Shown piece by piece: positions 34,735 to 46,212 of a DNA stretch of 64,000 bases; position 1 is the stretch's first letter; each line of letters opens with the position of its first letter. The translations under genes and the position numbers were made by a program. Below the pieces are notes generated by a model, which searched no databases, was not told where the DNA came from, and saw nothing but the letters and a program-made list of their open reading frames with translations. The stretch is taken from assembly GCA_003255025.1 (NCBI GenBank), contig QANY01008140.1, forward strand, positions 62,001 through 126,000. The letters run 5' to 3'. The stretch comes from Datisca glomerata. Taxonomy: Eukaryota; Streptophyta; Magnoliopsida; Cucurbitales; Datiscaceae.

Positions 34735-35270
34735 CAATGGGAAAGAAATGTCTTGAGAAAGGGAAAGAAATTGTCATGACAACGGGAAAAGTCTTGAGAA
34801 TGGAAAAGAAATGTCCTGACAGTGGAAAAAAGTCTTGAGAAAGGGAAATGAATTATCTTGACAACGGAAAAGTCTTGAGAACGGAAAGAGATGTCTTGAT
34901 GGCGGGAAAAGAAATGTCTTGAAAACGGGAAAGAAATGTCCTGACGGCAGGAAAAGAAATGTCTTGAGAATAAGAAAGAAATGTCCTGACGGTGGAAAAG
35001 AAATGTCTTGACAACGGAAAAGTCTTGAGAACGGGAAAGCAATGTCCTGACAGCGGGAAAGAAATCTCTTGACAGTGGGAAAGTCTTGAGAACGAGAAAT
35101 AAATGTCCTGACAGCTGGAAAAGAAATGTCTTGAGAAAGGGAAAGGAATTGTCTTGACAACAAAAAAGTCTTGAGAATAAAAAAAATGTCTTGACGACGG
35201 GAAAAGAAATGTCCTAACGGCGGAAAAAGAAATGTCTTGACAGTGGGAACAGAAAAATTGTGACAATAAG
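34735..35270 (+). repeat. Minisatellite of GAAATGTCYTGA-type units
   Basis: Irregular units of about 25-30 bp built from 'gaaatgtcttgacaacggga' and 'aaagtcttgagaacg' alternate about 18 times. Minus-strand frames across it encode Ser/Phe-rich repeats and are not genes. Confidence 0.85.
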
Positions 35271-35397
35271 AACAGCTATGAGTAAGGAAAATGGGTACGG
35301 CATCCACTATGAAAATGACTATGAGTACGAAAATAGGAATGGAAAATGAAAATAGGAACGGAAATGAAAATGGAGACGGAAAATGTTGGAAGGAAAT

Positions 35398-36350
35398 TAC
35401 ATGATAAATCTTATATCATCAGACAGATACAAAAGTCTACTTTTGTAGAACTTTACGAAAATCAATTCAGAGCTCTCGATCAAAAGTTATGATAGTTTTC
35501 GTTGGTGATGTTTAGGAAAGTAAACATATTCATGCTTTTCACTTTTAAATTTTTAATTGTACCAATTTAGATAGTATTATATGACAAATTAGATATCGCT
35601 AGAAAAATATAGATGTCTACTTCTTGAAGAATTTTGCAGAACTTGATTTGGAGCTCTTAAGCAAAATTATGCAGAATGATCAATTTTCGAAATTTAACTG
35701 TATCTATTGGATGTCAACTACATGAAAAATCTTATATCATCATAAAGATACATAAGTCTTCTTATTGGAGAATTTTACAGAATTCAATTTAGAGTTTTCA
35801 ATCAAAAGTTACAGTAATTATTGTACATATTGCTCAGAAAAGTAAGGCTATTAACGTCTTTCAAATTGAATCTTTAAACTGCCTCATTTTAGATAGTGTT
35901 ATATGAAAAACTATATATCGTTGAAAATATACAGATGTATACTTCTTGAAGAATTTTACAGAACTCGATTCGGAGCTCCCGAATAAAAGTTATAATAATT
36001 TTCAAGAAAGTTGTTCAGGAAGATAAATTATGTAGAATAGACAATTTTGGAAATTATATTGCGTCAATTGGAAGCCAATTACATGACGAATTATATATCG
36101 GAAGCATATGAAAATCAAATTCTTGTAAAATTTCAAGGAATTCAATTTGGAGCTCTTAATCAAAACTTATGACATGATAACGTGCAGAACTGTCAGTTTC
36201 ATTTATTAAGTTTCAGCAACACATTAATACTTATGTGACAAATCATATGTCGCTACAAAATTACGGAAGTCAGTTTCTTGAAATTCTTTACGGAATGAGA
36301 TTCGAGCTTCAAGAAGAAAATTATGGTATACTTGTTTCCTACTCATTCCA
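35398..36350 (+). repeat. Degenerate ~140-180-bp tandem repeat, ~6 copies
   Basis: The pattern 'atgataaatcttatatc', then 'agatacaaaagtcta', then 'gaattttacagaa' and 'gagctc..aatcaaaagttat' recurs at about 35400, 35580, 35725, 35900, 36080 and 36235. Copies are well diverged from each other, so the array is old. Confidence 0.75.
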
Positions 36351-36429
36351 TTAAGATATTATATATGGTGTTGTTCAACATTCTTGTCGTAGATATTTGT
36401 GTACGAGAAAAAGAAGAAAAAATAAATGG

Positions 36430-36685
36430 GAGAAACTTTATCAATGATCCTATACCAAAAGAACCGAGAGAAACTCTATCAATGAGCCTGTAACAAAAGA
36501 AACATGGAAAACTCTACCAATGAGCCCGTGACAAAAGAAACGGAGGACACTCTATCCATGAGCACGTAACAAAAGAAATGGGAGAAACTCTATCAATGAG
36601 CCCATAACAAAAGAAATGGAGGAAACTCTATCAATGAGCCTCTAACAAAAGAAACGGGGAGAACTCTATCAATGAGCCCGTAGTA
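36430..36685 (+). repeat. 38-bp tandem repeat, 7 copies
   Basis: Units containing 'aactctatcaatgagcc' and 'aacaaaagaaa' recur every 38 bp. More isolated copies occur near 37790-37880 and 38020-38085. Confidence 0.85.
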
Positions 36686-36687
36686 AA

Positions 36688-36985
36688 TCAAAACGGGGTC
36701 ATGGTTCGACGGAAGGAGCCTAACTCCTTGGGAGTGTCTACAGACATCATTCTCAAAAGAAAATCAAAACAGGGTCATGGTTCCACAGAAGAAGCATGAG
36801 TCCTTGGGAGTGTTTATAGACATCATTCTCATAAGGAAATCAAAACGGCACCATAGTTCCACAGAAGGATCCTAAGTCCTTTGGAGTGTCTATGGACATC
36901 GTTCTTAGATTGAAATCAAAATGGGGTCATGGCTCCACGGAAGGACCTAAGTCATTGGGAGTCTTTTCAGACGTTCTTAGAAGGA
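36688..36985 (+). repeat. 75-bp tandem repeat, 4 copies
   Basis: Units with 'atcaaaacggggtcatggtt', 'aagtccttgggagtgt' and 'agacatcattctca' start at about 36688, 36763, 36838 and 36914. Confidence 0.85.
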
Positions 36986-37124
36986 AATAAAAAACTCCAA
37001 AATAGAAATATCATTGTCTAACGGATCAGATGATTCTCAAATAATTCATAACAGAAATAACTGAAGAAAGCAAAGATGAAATATTTCTTGAAAACAACTC
37101 AGCGTACGATCTTGAAACTAAATG

Positions 37125-37400
37125 CCAAAATGGGGCCATGGTTCTTTATTTGAACCTAAGTCCTTAGGATCGGGTAATTCATAAGACATTCTCTTAGAAT
37201 GAAAACGGGGGCCATGGTTCTTTATTTGAACCTAAGTCCTTGGAAAAATGATAATTCATAAGTCATTCTCTTAGAATGAAAATGGGGGGTCATGATTCTT
37301 TATTTGAACCTAAGTCATTGAAAAAACGATAATTCATAAGTCATTCTCTCGGAATGAACAAAATAAAGGCGGGGCCATGATTCTTTATTTGAACCTAAAC
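37125..37400 (+). repeat. ~80-bp tandem repeat, 4 copies
   Basis: Units contain 'ggggccatggttctttattt', 'gaacctaagtcctt' and 'cataagtcattctctt'. They share the GGGGYCATGGTT block with the 75-bp family just upstream, so the two families are related. Confidence 0.8.
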
Positions 37401-38712
37401 GGTAAGTCCTTATCTTCAAAGAAAATTAAAGTCTTATCCTCAAGAACATATTTCACAACCGGAAAGATATTTATTCTCTAAAGCCACGAGACAGATCCAG
37501 TTACAAAAGAAAATTGAACTAGAAGTGCTTGATAATAGATTCTACTACATAAACAGTCATTCTCAAGAAAATTGGGAGCCAAAATTTTCCTAAGTGTTTA
37601 AGAATGGACTTGTTGAAAGCTTAAAGTCAGCACAATATCGAGTTTTGATCCTAAAATTTTGCTAAGTTTTTAGATGAAGTACAAAAAAAGGGAGTTCAAT
37701 AGAAGAAATTTTCTCATTGATCAAAACGGGAATATAAAGGAAAAATACAAAATGAGATAAGCAAAAAGAAAAACAATGAAATGGGAGCAACTCTCTCCAA
37801 TGAGCCCGTAGCAAAAGAAACTAGAGAAACTTTCCAATGAGCCCGTAGCAAAGGAAACAGGAGAAATTCTACCAGTGAACGTGGGGCATCAAACTCGAAC
37901 CCTTGTGATGAAATTATGAAACGGTATATCATTTCAATAAATTATTATTGTTCTTGTACAACATTATTGTTACATATCTTAACGTATGAGAAAAGGAAAA
38001 GAAAAATGAAGAAACGAGAGAAACTTTATCAACGAGCCCGTGTTGAAGAAAACGAGAAAACTCTATCGATGAGCTTGTAGCAAAAGAAAACTGGATAAAT
38101 TCTACAATCAGTAGTCATTCTCAAAAGAAGACTAGAAGTCATCTTCAAACTAACCAATCCCTGTGAACAGAAAAAGTGACAACACAAAAAAAGCTACATA
38201 GATAAAGAAGAGAGAAAAATTGCTATGTCTTAAAGAAAAAAATTACAAAAAGATGCAAAAGGATATGGTTGCATCAACGGAAACATTTTCAACATAAGGA
38301 TTGGCAGCAATATCCCCAACGGGAAGATTAACAACAGCCTGCCAAATAGCTGCTTGAAAAACTATTTTGTATGTTCCTGAGAAATACTTGTAAATATGGT
38401 AACGGGAAGACGTAACAACAAATGAAGGAGAAGTAATCACCATCGACAACAAACTGACAAACAAGTGGCTCAACAACTGCAAAGCATTTATAAACGGGAA
38501 CGGAAGAACATAACAACATAAAGAAAATGAGAAACCACCACTGGCAGCAAACATTCAAAAAAGTTCTCTGAAAAACTACGTCGCATGACTCCAAGAAACA
38601 CGAGAGAACAGAAGCAGGCACACATAACGTCAAAATAAGAAAGGATAAATTAGTACACCTCAACAAATAAAATTTTGTTGAGTGTAATGGGGACCAATGA
38701 ACAAAAAAATCT
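37401..38712. other. Rest of the non-coding element interior
   Basis: AT-rich sequence with scattered single copies of the 38-bp unit. The two minus-strand frames at 38243-38717 are Phe/Cys/Leu-rich and match no family I know. A primer site or polypurine tract is not evident. Confidence 0.4.
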
Positions 38713-39106
38713 CGCATGACACATGGCAGGATCTAGACTAAAGACTCTATCAAATAGGGTGTGATCATTCCTCTCCTTTTATTATTATTAATTTGCCACC
38801 TTCTTCAACAAGGCCTATATAAAAGCTCGGGTAATAAATGAGAGGAGGGGGAGGATTTTCAGTTGAAGGAAAATGAGATGCAACCCAAGCAAAGTTTTAC
38901 ACAAAACATTTACTCTTCTCTGTTCTCTCATCATCAACGATGTAAAAACCTTTACACAAGATAATATCATAAATCTTCCGTGATTTTTCTTCCCTTTAAA
39001 GTTTTTTACGTAAACGATAGTGTCTTTATTCTCTCATCATTTCTTTAAATTATTATCTTTATTATTCATTAGTAGAGGATTTTCTATACTGAAAAAATCA
39101 TTTACA
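38713..39106 (+). repeat. 3' LTR of the non-coding element
   Basis: About 394 bp, a direct copy of 33909-34462 without the 33950-34110 block. TATATAA lies at 38816-38822. It ends TTTACA, 9 bp inside the putative intron that follows the exon at 39117-39168. Confidence 0.7.
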
Positions 39107-39116
39107 GCAACCTTAC

Positions 39117-39168
39117 CAGTAAAACTCAGCAACTCTCCAGCTTGAAGCTCCTCAATTTGAAACGCCAT
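39117..39168 (-). CDS. Possible first exon of an unknown gene, cut by the LTR element
   Basis: Minus-strand ATG at 39168 opens MAFQIEELQAGELLSFT and reaches a good donor (ACTG/GTAAGG) in phase 1. It is preceded by leader-like sequence (39169-39330). I do not recognise the protein. The LTR element begins 9 bp inside the intron, so any further exons would lie beyond it; none was found left of 33909. It could also be a chance frame. Confidence 0.25.
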
Positions 39169-39340
39169 ATTGAGACAGTTATATACATATAACTTGATGA
39201 ATTGATTTTATTGAGAAGCATCCATCCATGCTAATAGAAGTCCACTGTAGCAAAACTTGAACACAAGTACAGAAGTTCAAAGTCCCATAGTCGCGGACCA
39301 AGCATGATTACCTTAGAAAGATTATACTAGAAAAAATATT

Positions 39341-40076
39341 TCTACTATATTAAAAGGGGTTTAAAGGGGAACTTTTTATTTTCCCTTTTATCTTTTAAGA
39401 CTCACTAAATATAAGATAAGGTTAAATTTTTTTGTATTTAATTCATTTATAATTCTATTAAATAATTATTCTTTTATGTATACTTTATGAAATTTAGTAT
39501 TTTATATTATTAGGAATATGAAAATCATGTATAAGACTTTATATCATAAACATTGTTTCAATCAATAACAATGAGTTATTGTCTGTTTATAAGATTTTTT
39601 TAATCAAATCACTATCGAGGCCCATGATATTTTTAATTTTATAACAAATGCAATAATTGTCAATGTTAGTTATCCGTATTAAAATAATTTGCCGCATTTA
39701 ATTTTCTTTACTCAACTATTTTTTTAGTTTCTTTTCATCTTATCTTATGATATAAATTTGTTAGCGTCGCTTGTTCTTTAATTTAAAAAATCTTGTAGAT
39801 AATTTATCGTCTCAAGGTGATGCATGATTTCTTCAGTTTCCTTCTATTTGTAATAGTTTATTATAAATTTATCATTTTTCAGGTGATGCATGACCTATTC
39901 AAATTTATTTTTATTTATAATAATTTAATTGTGAGTATGAGAAAAATACCATTATTATTTTTTTTTGTTTTAAATTCACAATATTCTGAAAGCTAATGTA
40001 TTTCTCTTAGCGTTAACAATAGTTTAAAAAACTTTTTGTACAATTTTGAAATTTTTCGCACGTGTTTTTTGACTAG
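39341..40076 (+). mobile_element. Helitron 1 of a tandem chain
   Basis: It starts TCTACTATATTAAAAGG, a typical plant Helitron 5' end. It ends CTAG at 40073-40076 followed by T, with a small 'gcacgtg' hairpin about 10 bp before the end. It is non-autonomous: no Rep/helicase frame. Confidence 0.6.
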
Positions 40077-40803
40077 TGTTATATTAAAAGAGGCTTAAAT
40101 GAGAGAAACTTTTGATTTCATTTTTTACTCTTTAAGCCCCTTAAAGTATCATGTTAAATAGTCATTTCAACTATTTTTCATTTACTTCCTTTAAATATTA
40201 TTTTTATATATAAGAAACATCTATTTTATTTATAATTTATTCTTTAGTAATTTTATAAAATTTATGTTATGTATTATTCATGTTATTAGGAACATGAAAT
40301 TTCATATTGATGAATTTAGAGAAACACGTCTATACATTTTTCAATAAATTATTAATGATGTAATCAATTCTTCAGAAGGTGACTAACTGATGAAATATAA
40401 TCATTTTCTATAGTATTAAACAAATGTTATTTAGTATAATTTCAAGCATCCAATTTCAAATTTATACGCGATTCTATGTGCACTATATTCAAGCATCAAA
40501 ACTTCTAATATATATAATATATAAAATTTATATTTATAATTTTCTAATGAGTCACTACATAACGAATAATATATATAACGTACAAACACAATTTTTGGTG
40601 AGGGTCACATGTTTTTTAGCAAGAGATTGTGATTGTATGTTATTTAATTTGCAGGTCAATATGAATTTTAATTCGTAATATTAAAATTAGTACAATATCT
40701 CTTATTTTATAAGGAAGAAAGAAAATGAAAGTTTTTTATATGTAGTTGGTGAATCAACAAAGATTATAGGCTATCATGTGCAGCGCACATTCGTTTCTAC
40801 TAG
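40077..40803 (+). mobile_element. Helitron 2 of the chain
   Basis: It begins directly after the first with GTTATATTAAAAGAGGC. It ends CTAG (40800-40803) followed by T, preceded by a clear hairpin, ATGTGCAGCGCACAT, with 8 bp between the hairpin and CTAG. The 5' part resembles the fragment at 4256. No coding content. Confidence 0.7.
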
Positions 40804-41500
40804 TGGTTGAAAATATATGAGATTGCAAAATGGCCGAAATTATAAATACCTTACATACATATAATATTTTACAGAGGCCCCCCGTTTGGTTGCGCTATCC
40901 TCATTCGTAATCATATTGTAATTTTTTTATAACTGAATTATCATGTTGTTTGGATTAGTTCTTAAATCATGTTGCAATTCTAATTTGCAAACAATCTTAG
41001 TTTGCAATATTTTTAGACAATTGAACTGCAGCAGAAAATTAAATCAATCCTATGACAATGCAATTACAATTCTCTTTTATTAATTAAATTCAAAATTAGT
41101 TTAGTGTTATTAATTTATGTAAATATTAATTAAAATTAAATAAATTAATGTTAAAATTTCATGTGAAAATACTTTTTCATTATATCTATTATTTTATTAA
41201 TTTAATTATTATTAATTTTTTAAAATTTAGTCCATCATTCTTAATTTATTTAACATATTACTAAAGTTCAATGTTAAATTGCACATCAAAATATTTTTTA
41301 GATAATATCACTACTACTTCTAAATGGGGCTTAGGGGATGAAATATTTTTAGACATATTTGTCCAACTAAATTATTTAAATTCCAAAAGTACCCTAGAAC
41401 TTATTTAATGTATATTCATTTAACTATTTTGATTGTAGATTACAACTATTGTCTTAATATATTTAATAAGAGGTAAACTTAAAATGAGAGAAATGAACAG
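40804..41500. other. AT-rich spacer with element fragments
   Basis: The block at 40878 (ccccgtttggttgcgc) looks like one end of a DNA transposon whose partner is not seen. At 41308 'tcactactacttctaaatgg' and at 41452 'ttaatatatttaataagagg' resemble Helitron 5' ends without matching 3' ends. Confidence 0.4.
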
Positions 41501-42408
41501 TCATATCTATATCTATAATATATTAAAAGTCATATCTAATACAAAATTTCCTTTGCTATCCTTCATTATCTCATTTGACATTAGATAATTGGTTGACACA
41601 TGTATCTAAACTAATTAATTAAGTTTATCAAAAATATTTTTTGTTAGTTTTGTAATTAAGACTTATTGCTAGTTACTTATGAGTGTTTATGAGTAAACAA
41701 TTTAGGTTTTGAAGTGAAAGTCAATGAGACGATGTGGTATACCAAAGTTAAATTGTACCTAATGGATGATATAATTCAAAATTAAGTATACATAATTAAT
41801 ATAACTATACAGATCATGTTGAAAAGTTGGGGAGGAATATGATGGAGAAAAAATTATAGAGATTGTAATACTGTGCATATTCGCAAAAAAAAGTTTGGTT
41901 TGGGAGAGTAATTATTTATTGTAGTCACATATTAACTTTTAGTTATTTTTATTGTAACTTTGACCCATAAAACTACATTCTTTAAATTCCATTACAAAAA
42001 TTTAATTTGAAATTTAATTTAATTTGAGATATAGAAAGTCATAAACTCTTGACATCTAATGGTTAAATTTGCGCCCTTTTAAACTCAAAAGTTAATGTCT
42101 ACAACAACTAAACAACCATAAGAAATTTAGTCACTGTGGATAATGTTGATTATATTGATTTAGTTCAATGATTCTTAAAACAAATTGCATTGTAAAAAAC
42201 CAATCACTTTAATTGTTTGCATGAGCTAAGTTTTTTTGTACAAATTAATTATTTTGAACATAAACACCTATAAGTACCTAAGTCTAAGAGAAAAAATGAT
42301 ATTTGAGAGAAACATAATAACCATTTTCATTTTGTTTGATTTCTCTTTACAATTATATTGTTTTTATTTGTAAGTTTAAACACGTACATGCATGTGCTGC
42401 CTTACTAG
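41501..42408 (+). mobile_element. Helitron 3 of the chain
   Basis: It starts TCATATCTATATCTATAATA followed by TATTAAAAG. It ends CTAG at 42405-42408 followed by T, with an 'acatgcatgt' hairpin about 10 bp before the end. No helicase frame is seen. Confidence 0.6.
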
Positions 42409-43025
42409 TATATTAAAAGTGAGGAGCAGATGAGAATCATTTTTAGATAAGTTTGTCTATTTATTATTGATGCATTAACCAACATAACCTTATAAGTTAC
42501 ATGTGATATTTAATAATTTGTTATTTTTTAAATTCATAATAAATTGATAAGGTAGGTATTAATTTTAAAATTCATTAATTTAGTTAATGAATTTAGAAAA
42601 AAAGTAATTAAAAATATTTTTAAGTTATTTAAAAATTTATATAGAGAAAAGTGAACCGTGTACTAAATTATTTTAATGTAGAGGAAAAGTAAATTATCTC
42701 TATAAAACTTAAACAATAGAATTTAAAATATAATTAAATTTTCATACATTTTTAGAAACTTTATTTATGTTACATTTTATATGTTAGTATAACCAATATG
42801 TTACATAAATATAGTTACCCAAAAGTTACAAACAAACAAAAATTAAATTTGCAATACAAATAAAAAATTAAAATCAAGTTAAAAATAAAACACGAAATAG
42901 ATGATTTAATTCTAATGAAGTCACTATTTCTTTTAATTTTAAGAGCATATTTCTACTATATACTATTTTTTTCTAAAATATAAACGTGACATTCTACAAC
43001 TTGGTTGAATAATAATATACCACCG
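42409..43025 (+). mobile_element. Helitron 4, truncated before its 3' end
   Basis: It begins TATATTAAAAGTGAGGAG immediately after the previous CTAG. Its body matches the Helitron at 62590-63344 block by block ('aatcatttttag', 'agaaaaagtgaa', 'gaattatctctata', 'ttggttgaataataatat'). The match stops near 43025, short of the hairpin and CTAG. Confidence 0.65.
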
Positions 43026-43221
43026 AAATTGTACTGGCTAGATACTGTAGGTTCATGTCGTGGAGGTGTTAGAGGGCAACCGGAGTTGTTCAGCCTCTAA
43101 ACCTGCGACCAACCATGTGCTTTCAGATGCTGGATTCGAGTTACTTGGCTTTGCAGCAGATGGGACTCATGTGCCTTCACGTTCGAGGTAATGATGGTTG
43201 GTTTGTTTTAGTTGTTCAATT
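43026..43221. other. Junction DNA between Helitron 4 and the plastid insert
   Basis: About 200 bp of higher-GC sequence (43040-43190) unlike either neighbour. I cannot assign it to plastid, mitochondrial or transposon DNA. Confidence 0.4.
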
Positions 43222-44302
43222 ATTTCCCACTATGATCATGACATCTATGATACTAAATATAGTTGGAATAATCACATTAATAGTTGCATTGACAGTTATC
43301 TTCAGTCTCAAATCTTTATTGAGCGGTAGTCACAATTACAGTGACAGTTACATTTATAGTTACATTTGTGGCGAAGGTGAAAGTGGAAATAATAGTGAAA
43401 GTGAGAGTTCCAGTATAAGAACTAGCATATATGGTAGTGATTTAACTAGAATAGAAAGTTCTAATGATCTAGATGTAACTAAAAAATACAGGCATTTGTG
43501 TGTTCAATGCGATAAATTTTATGGATTAAATTATAAGAATTTTTTTAAATCTTAAATGAATATTTGTAAACAATGTGGATACCATTTAAAAATGAGTAGT
43601 ACAGATAGAATCGAACTTTCGATTGATCCAGGTACTTGGGATCCTATGGATGAAGACATGGTTTCTCTGGATCCCATTGAATTTCATTCGGAAGAGGAAC
43701 CTTATAAAGATTGTATTGATTATTATCAAAGAAAGATAGGATTGGCTGAGGCTATTCAAACATGCACATGTCAATTAAATGATATTCCTGTAGCAATTGG
43801 GTTTATGGATTTTCAGTTTATGGGGGGTAGTATGGGATCTGTAGTCGGCGAGAAAATCACCCATTTGATCGAGTATGCTACCAATCAATTTTTACCTCTT
43901 ATTTTAGTGTGCGTGCTTCTGGAGGAGCACGCATGCAAGAAGGAAGTTTGAGCTTGATGCAAATGGCTAAAATAGCTTCCGCTTTATATGATTATCAATC
44001 AAATAAAAAATTATTTTATGTATCAATTCTTACATCTTCTACTACTGGTGGGGTGACAGTGAGTTTTGGTATACTGGGGGATATCATTATTCGAACCCAA
44101 TGCCTACATTGCATTTGCAGGTAAAAGAGTAATTGAACAAACATTGAATAAAACAATACCTGAGGGTTCACAGTCGGATGAATATTTATTCCATAAGGGC
44201 TTATTCGTTCTAATCGTACCACGTAATCCTTTAAAAGGTGTTTTGAGTGAGTTATTTGAGCTCCATTCTTTCTTTCCTTTGAATCAGAATTCAATCAAGT
44301 AG
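43222..44302 (+). pseudogene. accD: accD fragment (plastid acetyl-CoA carboxylase beta subunit)
   Basis: AccD is the carboxyltransferase beta subunit of plastid acetyl-CoA carboxylase, which makes malonyl-CoA. The copy reads the variable region ([11 protein letters not shown]), the zinc-finger area and then [54 protein letters not shown] and [17 protein letters not shown], ending NQNSIK at 44302. Lesions: a nonsense codon at 43553 (KS-stop-MNIC), about +2 nt near 43913 and about -2 nt near 44092, besides the missing N terminus. Extra substitutions such as CKQCGYH for the usual CEQCGYH agree with decay. Confidence 0.92.
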
Positions 44303-45107
44303 AACCTTAATAAATAAATTATTTGATTTCTGACGAACAAGTAGTTAATATAGGAATCAAAATACGAAGAATGAATTTTTTTTCTTTGATTACAATAAAA
44401 TCTTTTGTTACCGTTGTTCCTGATTAGTAAGTAGGAAACCTTTATCAAACAAAATAAAAGAGCGAATTATTTCTTCCGTGAAATTAGGCGAGGGGGAATA
44501 AAATGAATTTCATGTTCCCTTCTTAGATATGTATATAAAATTCAACTATAGAAAATATGGGCATAGAGTCTTGCATCTTTCTATATCTCCCGGAAATCAC
44601 TAGTTTTACTAAGAATCCCTATTATTGGATCGGATTATAACGAACTTTTGGGAAATTAGTAATAAAATCTTTATGAAACTGGAATAAATTCCAATTTTAA
44701 TTATAAGACAAGATAATAAAAAAATAAAAAATCTCACAAAGTAGATGATCATACATATATTTCATGTCGAAAAATGAATAAGTCTATTTATTATTTAGTT
44801 CTACATTCCTTTTCTATATATATACTTTTTCTATATATATACTCACGGATATATACTTTAGATAATTCTAGATGAATTCTAATGATTAGAGCATTATAAA
44901 TTATAATAATTATACTCACGTAGATAGACTTAGTCTAATTATATCTAAATCTAATTATATATGAATTACTAATTATATATGAATTATAATAATTATATAT
45001 ATGAATTATAATAATTATAAGATACCTTTCTAACAATCAATAACAGGTAAAAATATTAATATAACAATAAATAACAGCTACAAATATTAAGTCGAGATAT
45101 TCATTCT
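44303..45107. other. accD-psaI plastid spacer
   Basis: AT-rich plastid intergenic DNA within the insert, with short tandem 'ctatatatatac' and 'gaattataataattatat' repeats at 44810-45020. No gene is seen. Confidence 0.7.
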
Positions 45108-45221
45108 ATGACAACTCTCAATAACTTACCCTCTATTTTTGTGCCTTTAGTGGGCCTAGTATTTCCATAAATTGCAATAGCTTCTTTATCTCTTCATGTT
45201 CAAAAAAATAAAAAAATTTAA
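45108..45221 (+). pseudogene. psaI: psaI (photosystem I subunit VIII) with nonsense codon
   Basis: The product is a ~36-residue membrane subunit of photosystem I. The copy starts MTTLNNLPSIFVPLVGLVFP, has TAA at codon 21, then continues IAIASLSLHVQKNK in the same frame to a stop at 45221. The rest is close to intact, so this is a plain nonsense-type decay of the plastid copy. Confidence 0.9.
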
Positions 45222-45659
45222 ATACGATGGTGCCAAATCTCGTATATAATATATATATATATATTCAAGACTAAGACTTATACAATAACACATATATCTA
45301 TTTACTAGAATATAGTATAACATGTAGTTTACTCTGAACATAAGCGATTATACATGCGTAAACATGATATCTGAGTAAATGAATTCAAAATATTTAAAAA
45401 TAGATAATAGCTAATAGAATAGATCTGGATCGGGCAAATGTATAAGATATAAAGTCAATATAGCTATATGTAGGTATCTATAGGAAATCATCTGAACATG
45501 GTGTTATGATTTTAGATCTAAGCAATTCGATGAATTACTCCTAAAGGTTCACATCAGAATAGTGCTAGTTGATGAGAGTTACTTCGGAAACAAAAAAAAG
45601 TAAAGTCAATTTTATTTTGGTTATTCTCCCAATTCCAATAAAATGCAACTAGATCTAGT
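45222..45659. other. psaI-ycf4 plastid spacer
   Basis: AT-rich spacer with an AT dinucleotide run near 45245-45265. No gene is seen. Confidence 0.65.
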
Positions 45660-46212
45660 ATGAGTTGGCGATCAGAACGTATATGGATAGAATTTTTAAG
45701 GGGATCCCAAAAAGCAAGCAATTTCTGTTGGGCCTTTATCCTTTTTTAGTTTCATTAACGTTTTTATTGGTTGGAACTTCCAGTTATCTTGGTAGGGATT
45801 TGATATCTCTATTTCCGTCTCTGTAAATCATTTTTTTCCACAGGGGATCGTGATGTCTTTCTATGGGATCGTAGGTCTCTTTATTAGCTCTTATTTGTGG
45901 TGCACCATTTCGTGGAATGTGGGTAGCGGTTATGATCGATTCGATAGAAAATAAAGAATAGTTTGTATTTTTCGTTGGGGATTTCCTGGAAAAAATCGTC
46001 ACATCTTCCTCCGATTCCTTATGAAAGACATTCAGTCCATCAGAATAGAAGTGAAAGAGGATATTTATGCATGCCATATCCTTTATATGGAAATCAGAGG
46101 CCAGGGGGGCATTCCCTTGACTTGTACTGATAAGAATTTGACCCCATGAGAAATTGAGCAAAAAGCTTCTGAATTGGCCTATTTCTTGCGTGTACCAATT
46201 GAAGTATTTTGA
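45660..46212 (+). pseudogene. ycf4: ycf4 (photosystem I assembly factor), frameshifted
   Basis: Ycf4 is a thylakoid membrane protein that helps assemble photosystem I. The copy begins [12 protein letters not shown] and [10 protein letters not shown], then loses frame near 45745; GTSSYL and [12 protein letters not shown] blocks follow in other frames. Further pieces include [17 protein letters not shown] and the final YFLRVPIEVF with its stop at 46212. Several small indels make it non-functional. The start is the normal plastid one. Confidence 0.88.

Larger units (their letters stand above)
33909..39106 (+). mobile_element. Non-coding LTR element (LARD-like) filled with minisatellites
   Basis: Two direct repeats (33909-34462 and 38713-39106) share 'gccaccttcttcaacaaggc', 'ctatataaa', 'gatgcaacccaagcaaagtt' and the identical end 'gaaaaaatcatttaca'. 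They behave as LTRs. The 4.2-kb interior has no gag or pol; it consists of at least five different tandem repeat families. This fits a large non-autonomous derivative. No convincing target duplication was found (the base run after the 3' LTR, gcaac, is not present before the 5' LTR), so the outer left end is approximate. Confidence 0.7.

Noticed and set aside
34731..35307. Minus-strand frames of 103-177 codons rich in Ser, Phe, Arg and Gln
   Set aside because: They are translations of the minisatellite in different frames; similar peptides appear in all three.
38243..38717. Minus-strand frames rich in Phe, Cys and Leu next to the 3' LTR
   Set aside because: Two overlapping frames, no conserved domain, inside a non-coding element.
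33909..39106. Alternative reading as a segmental duplication rather than an LTR element
   Set aside because: Shared TATA-like promoters at matching places, an identical TTTACA end in both repeats and retrotransposon-like layout favour LTRs; the missing target duplication keeps some doubt.
43115..43221. N-terminal part of the 146-codon frame as a novel gene start
   Set aside because: The frame runs by chance from unassigned junction DNA into the plastid accD sequence; the accD similarity only begins near 43222 and partly in another frame.
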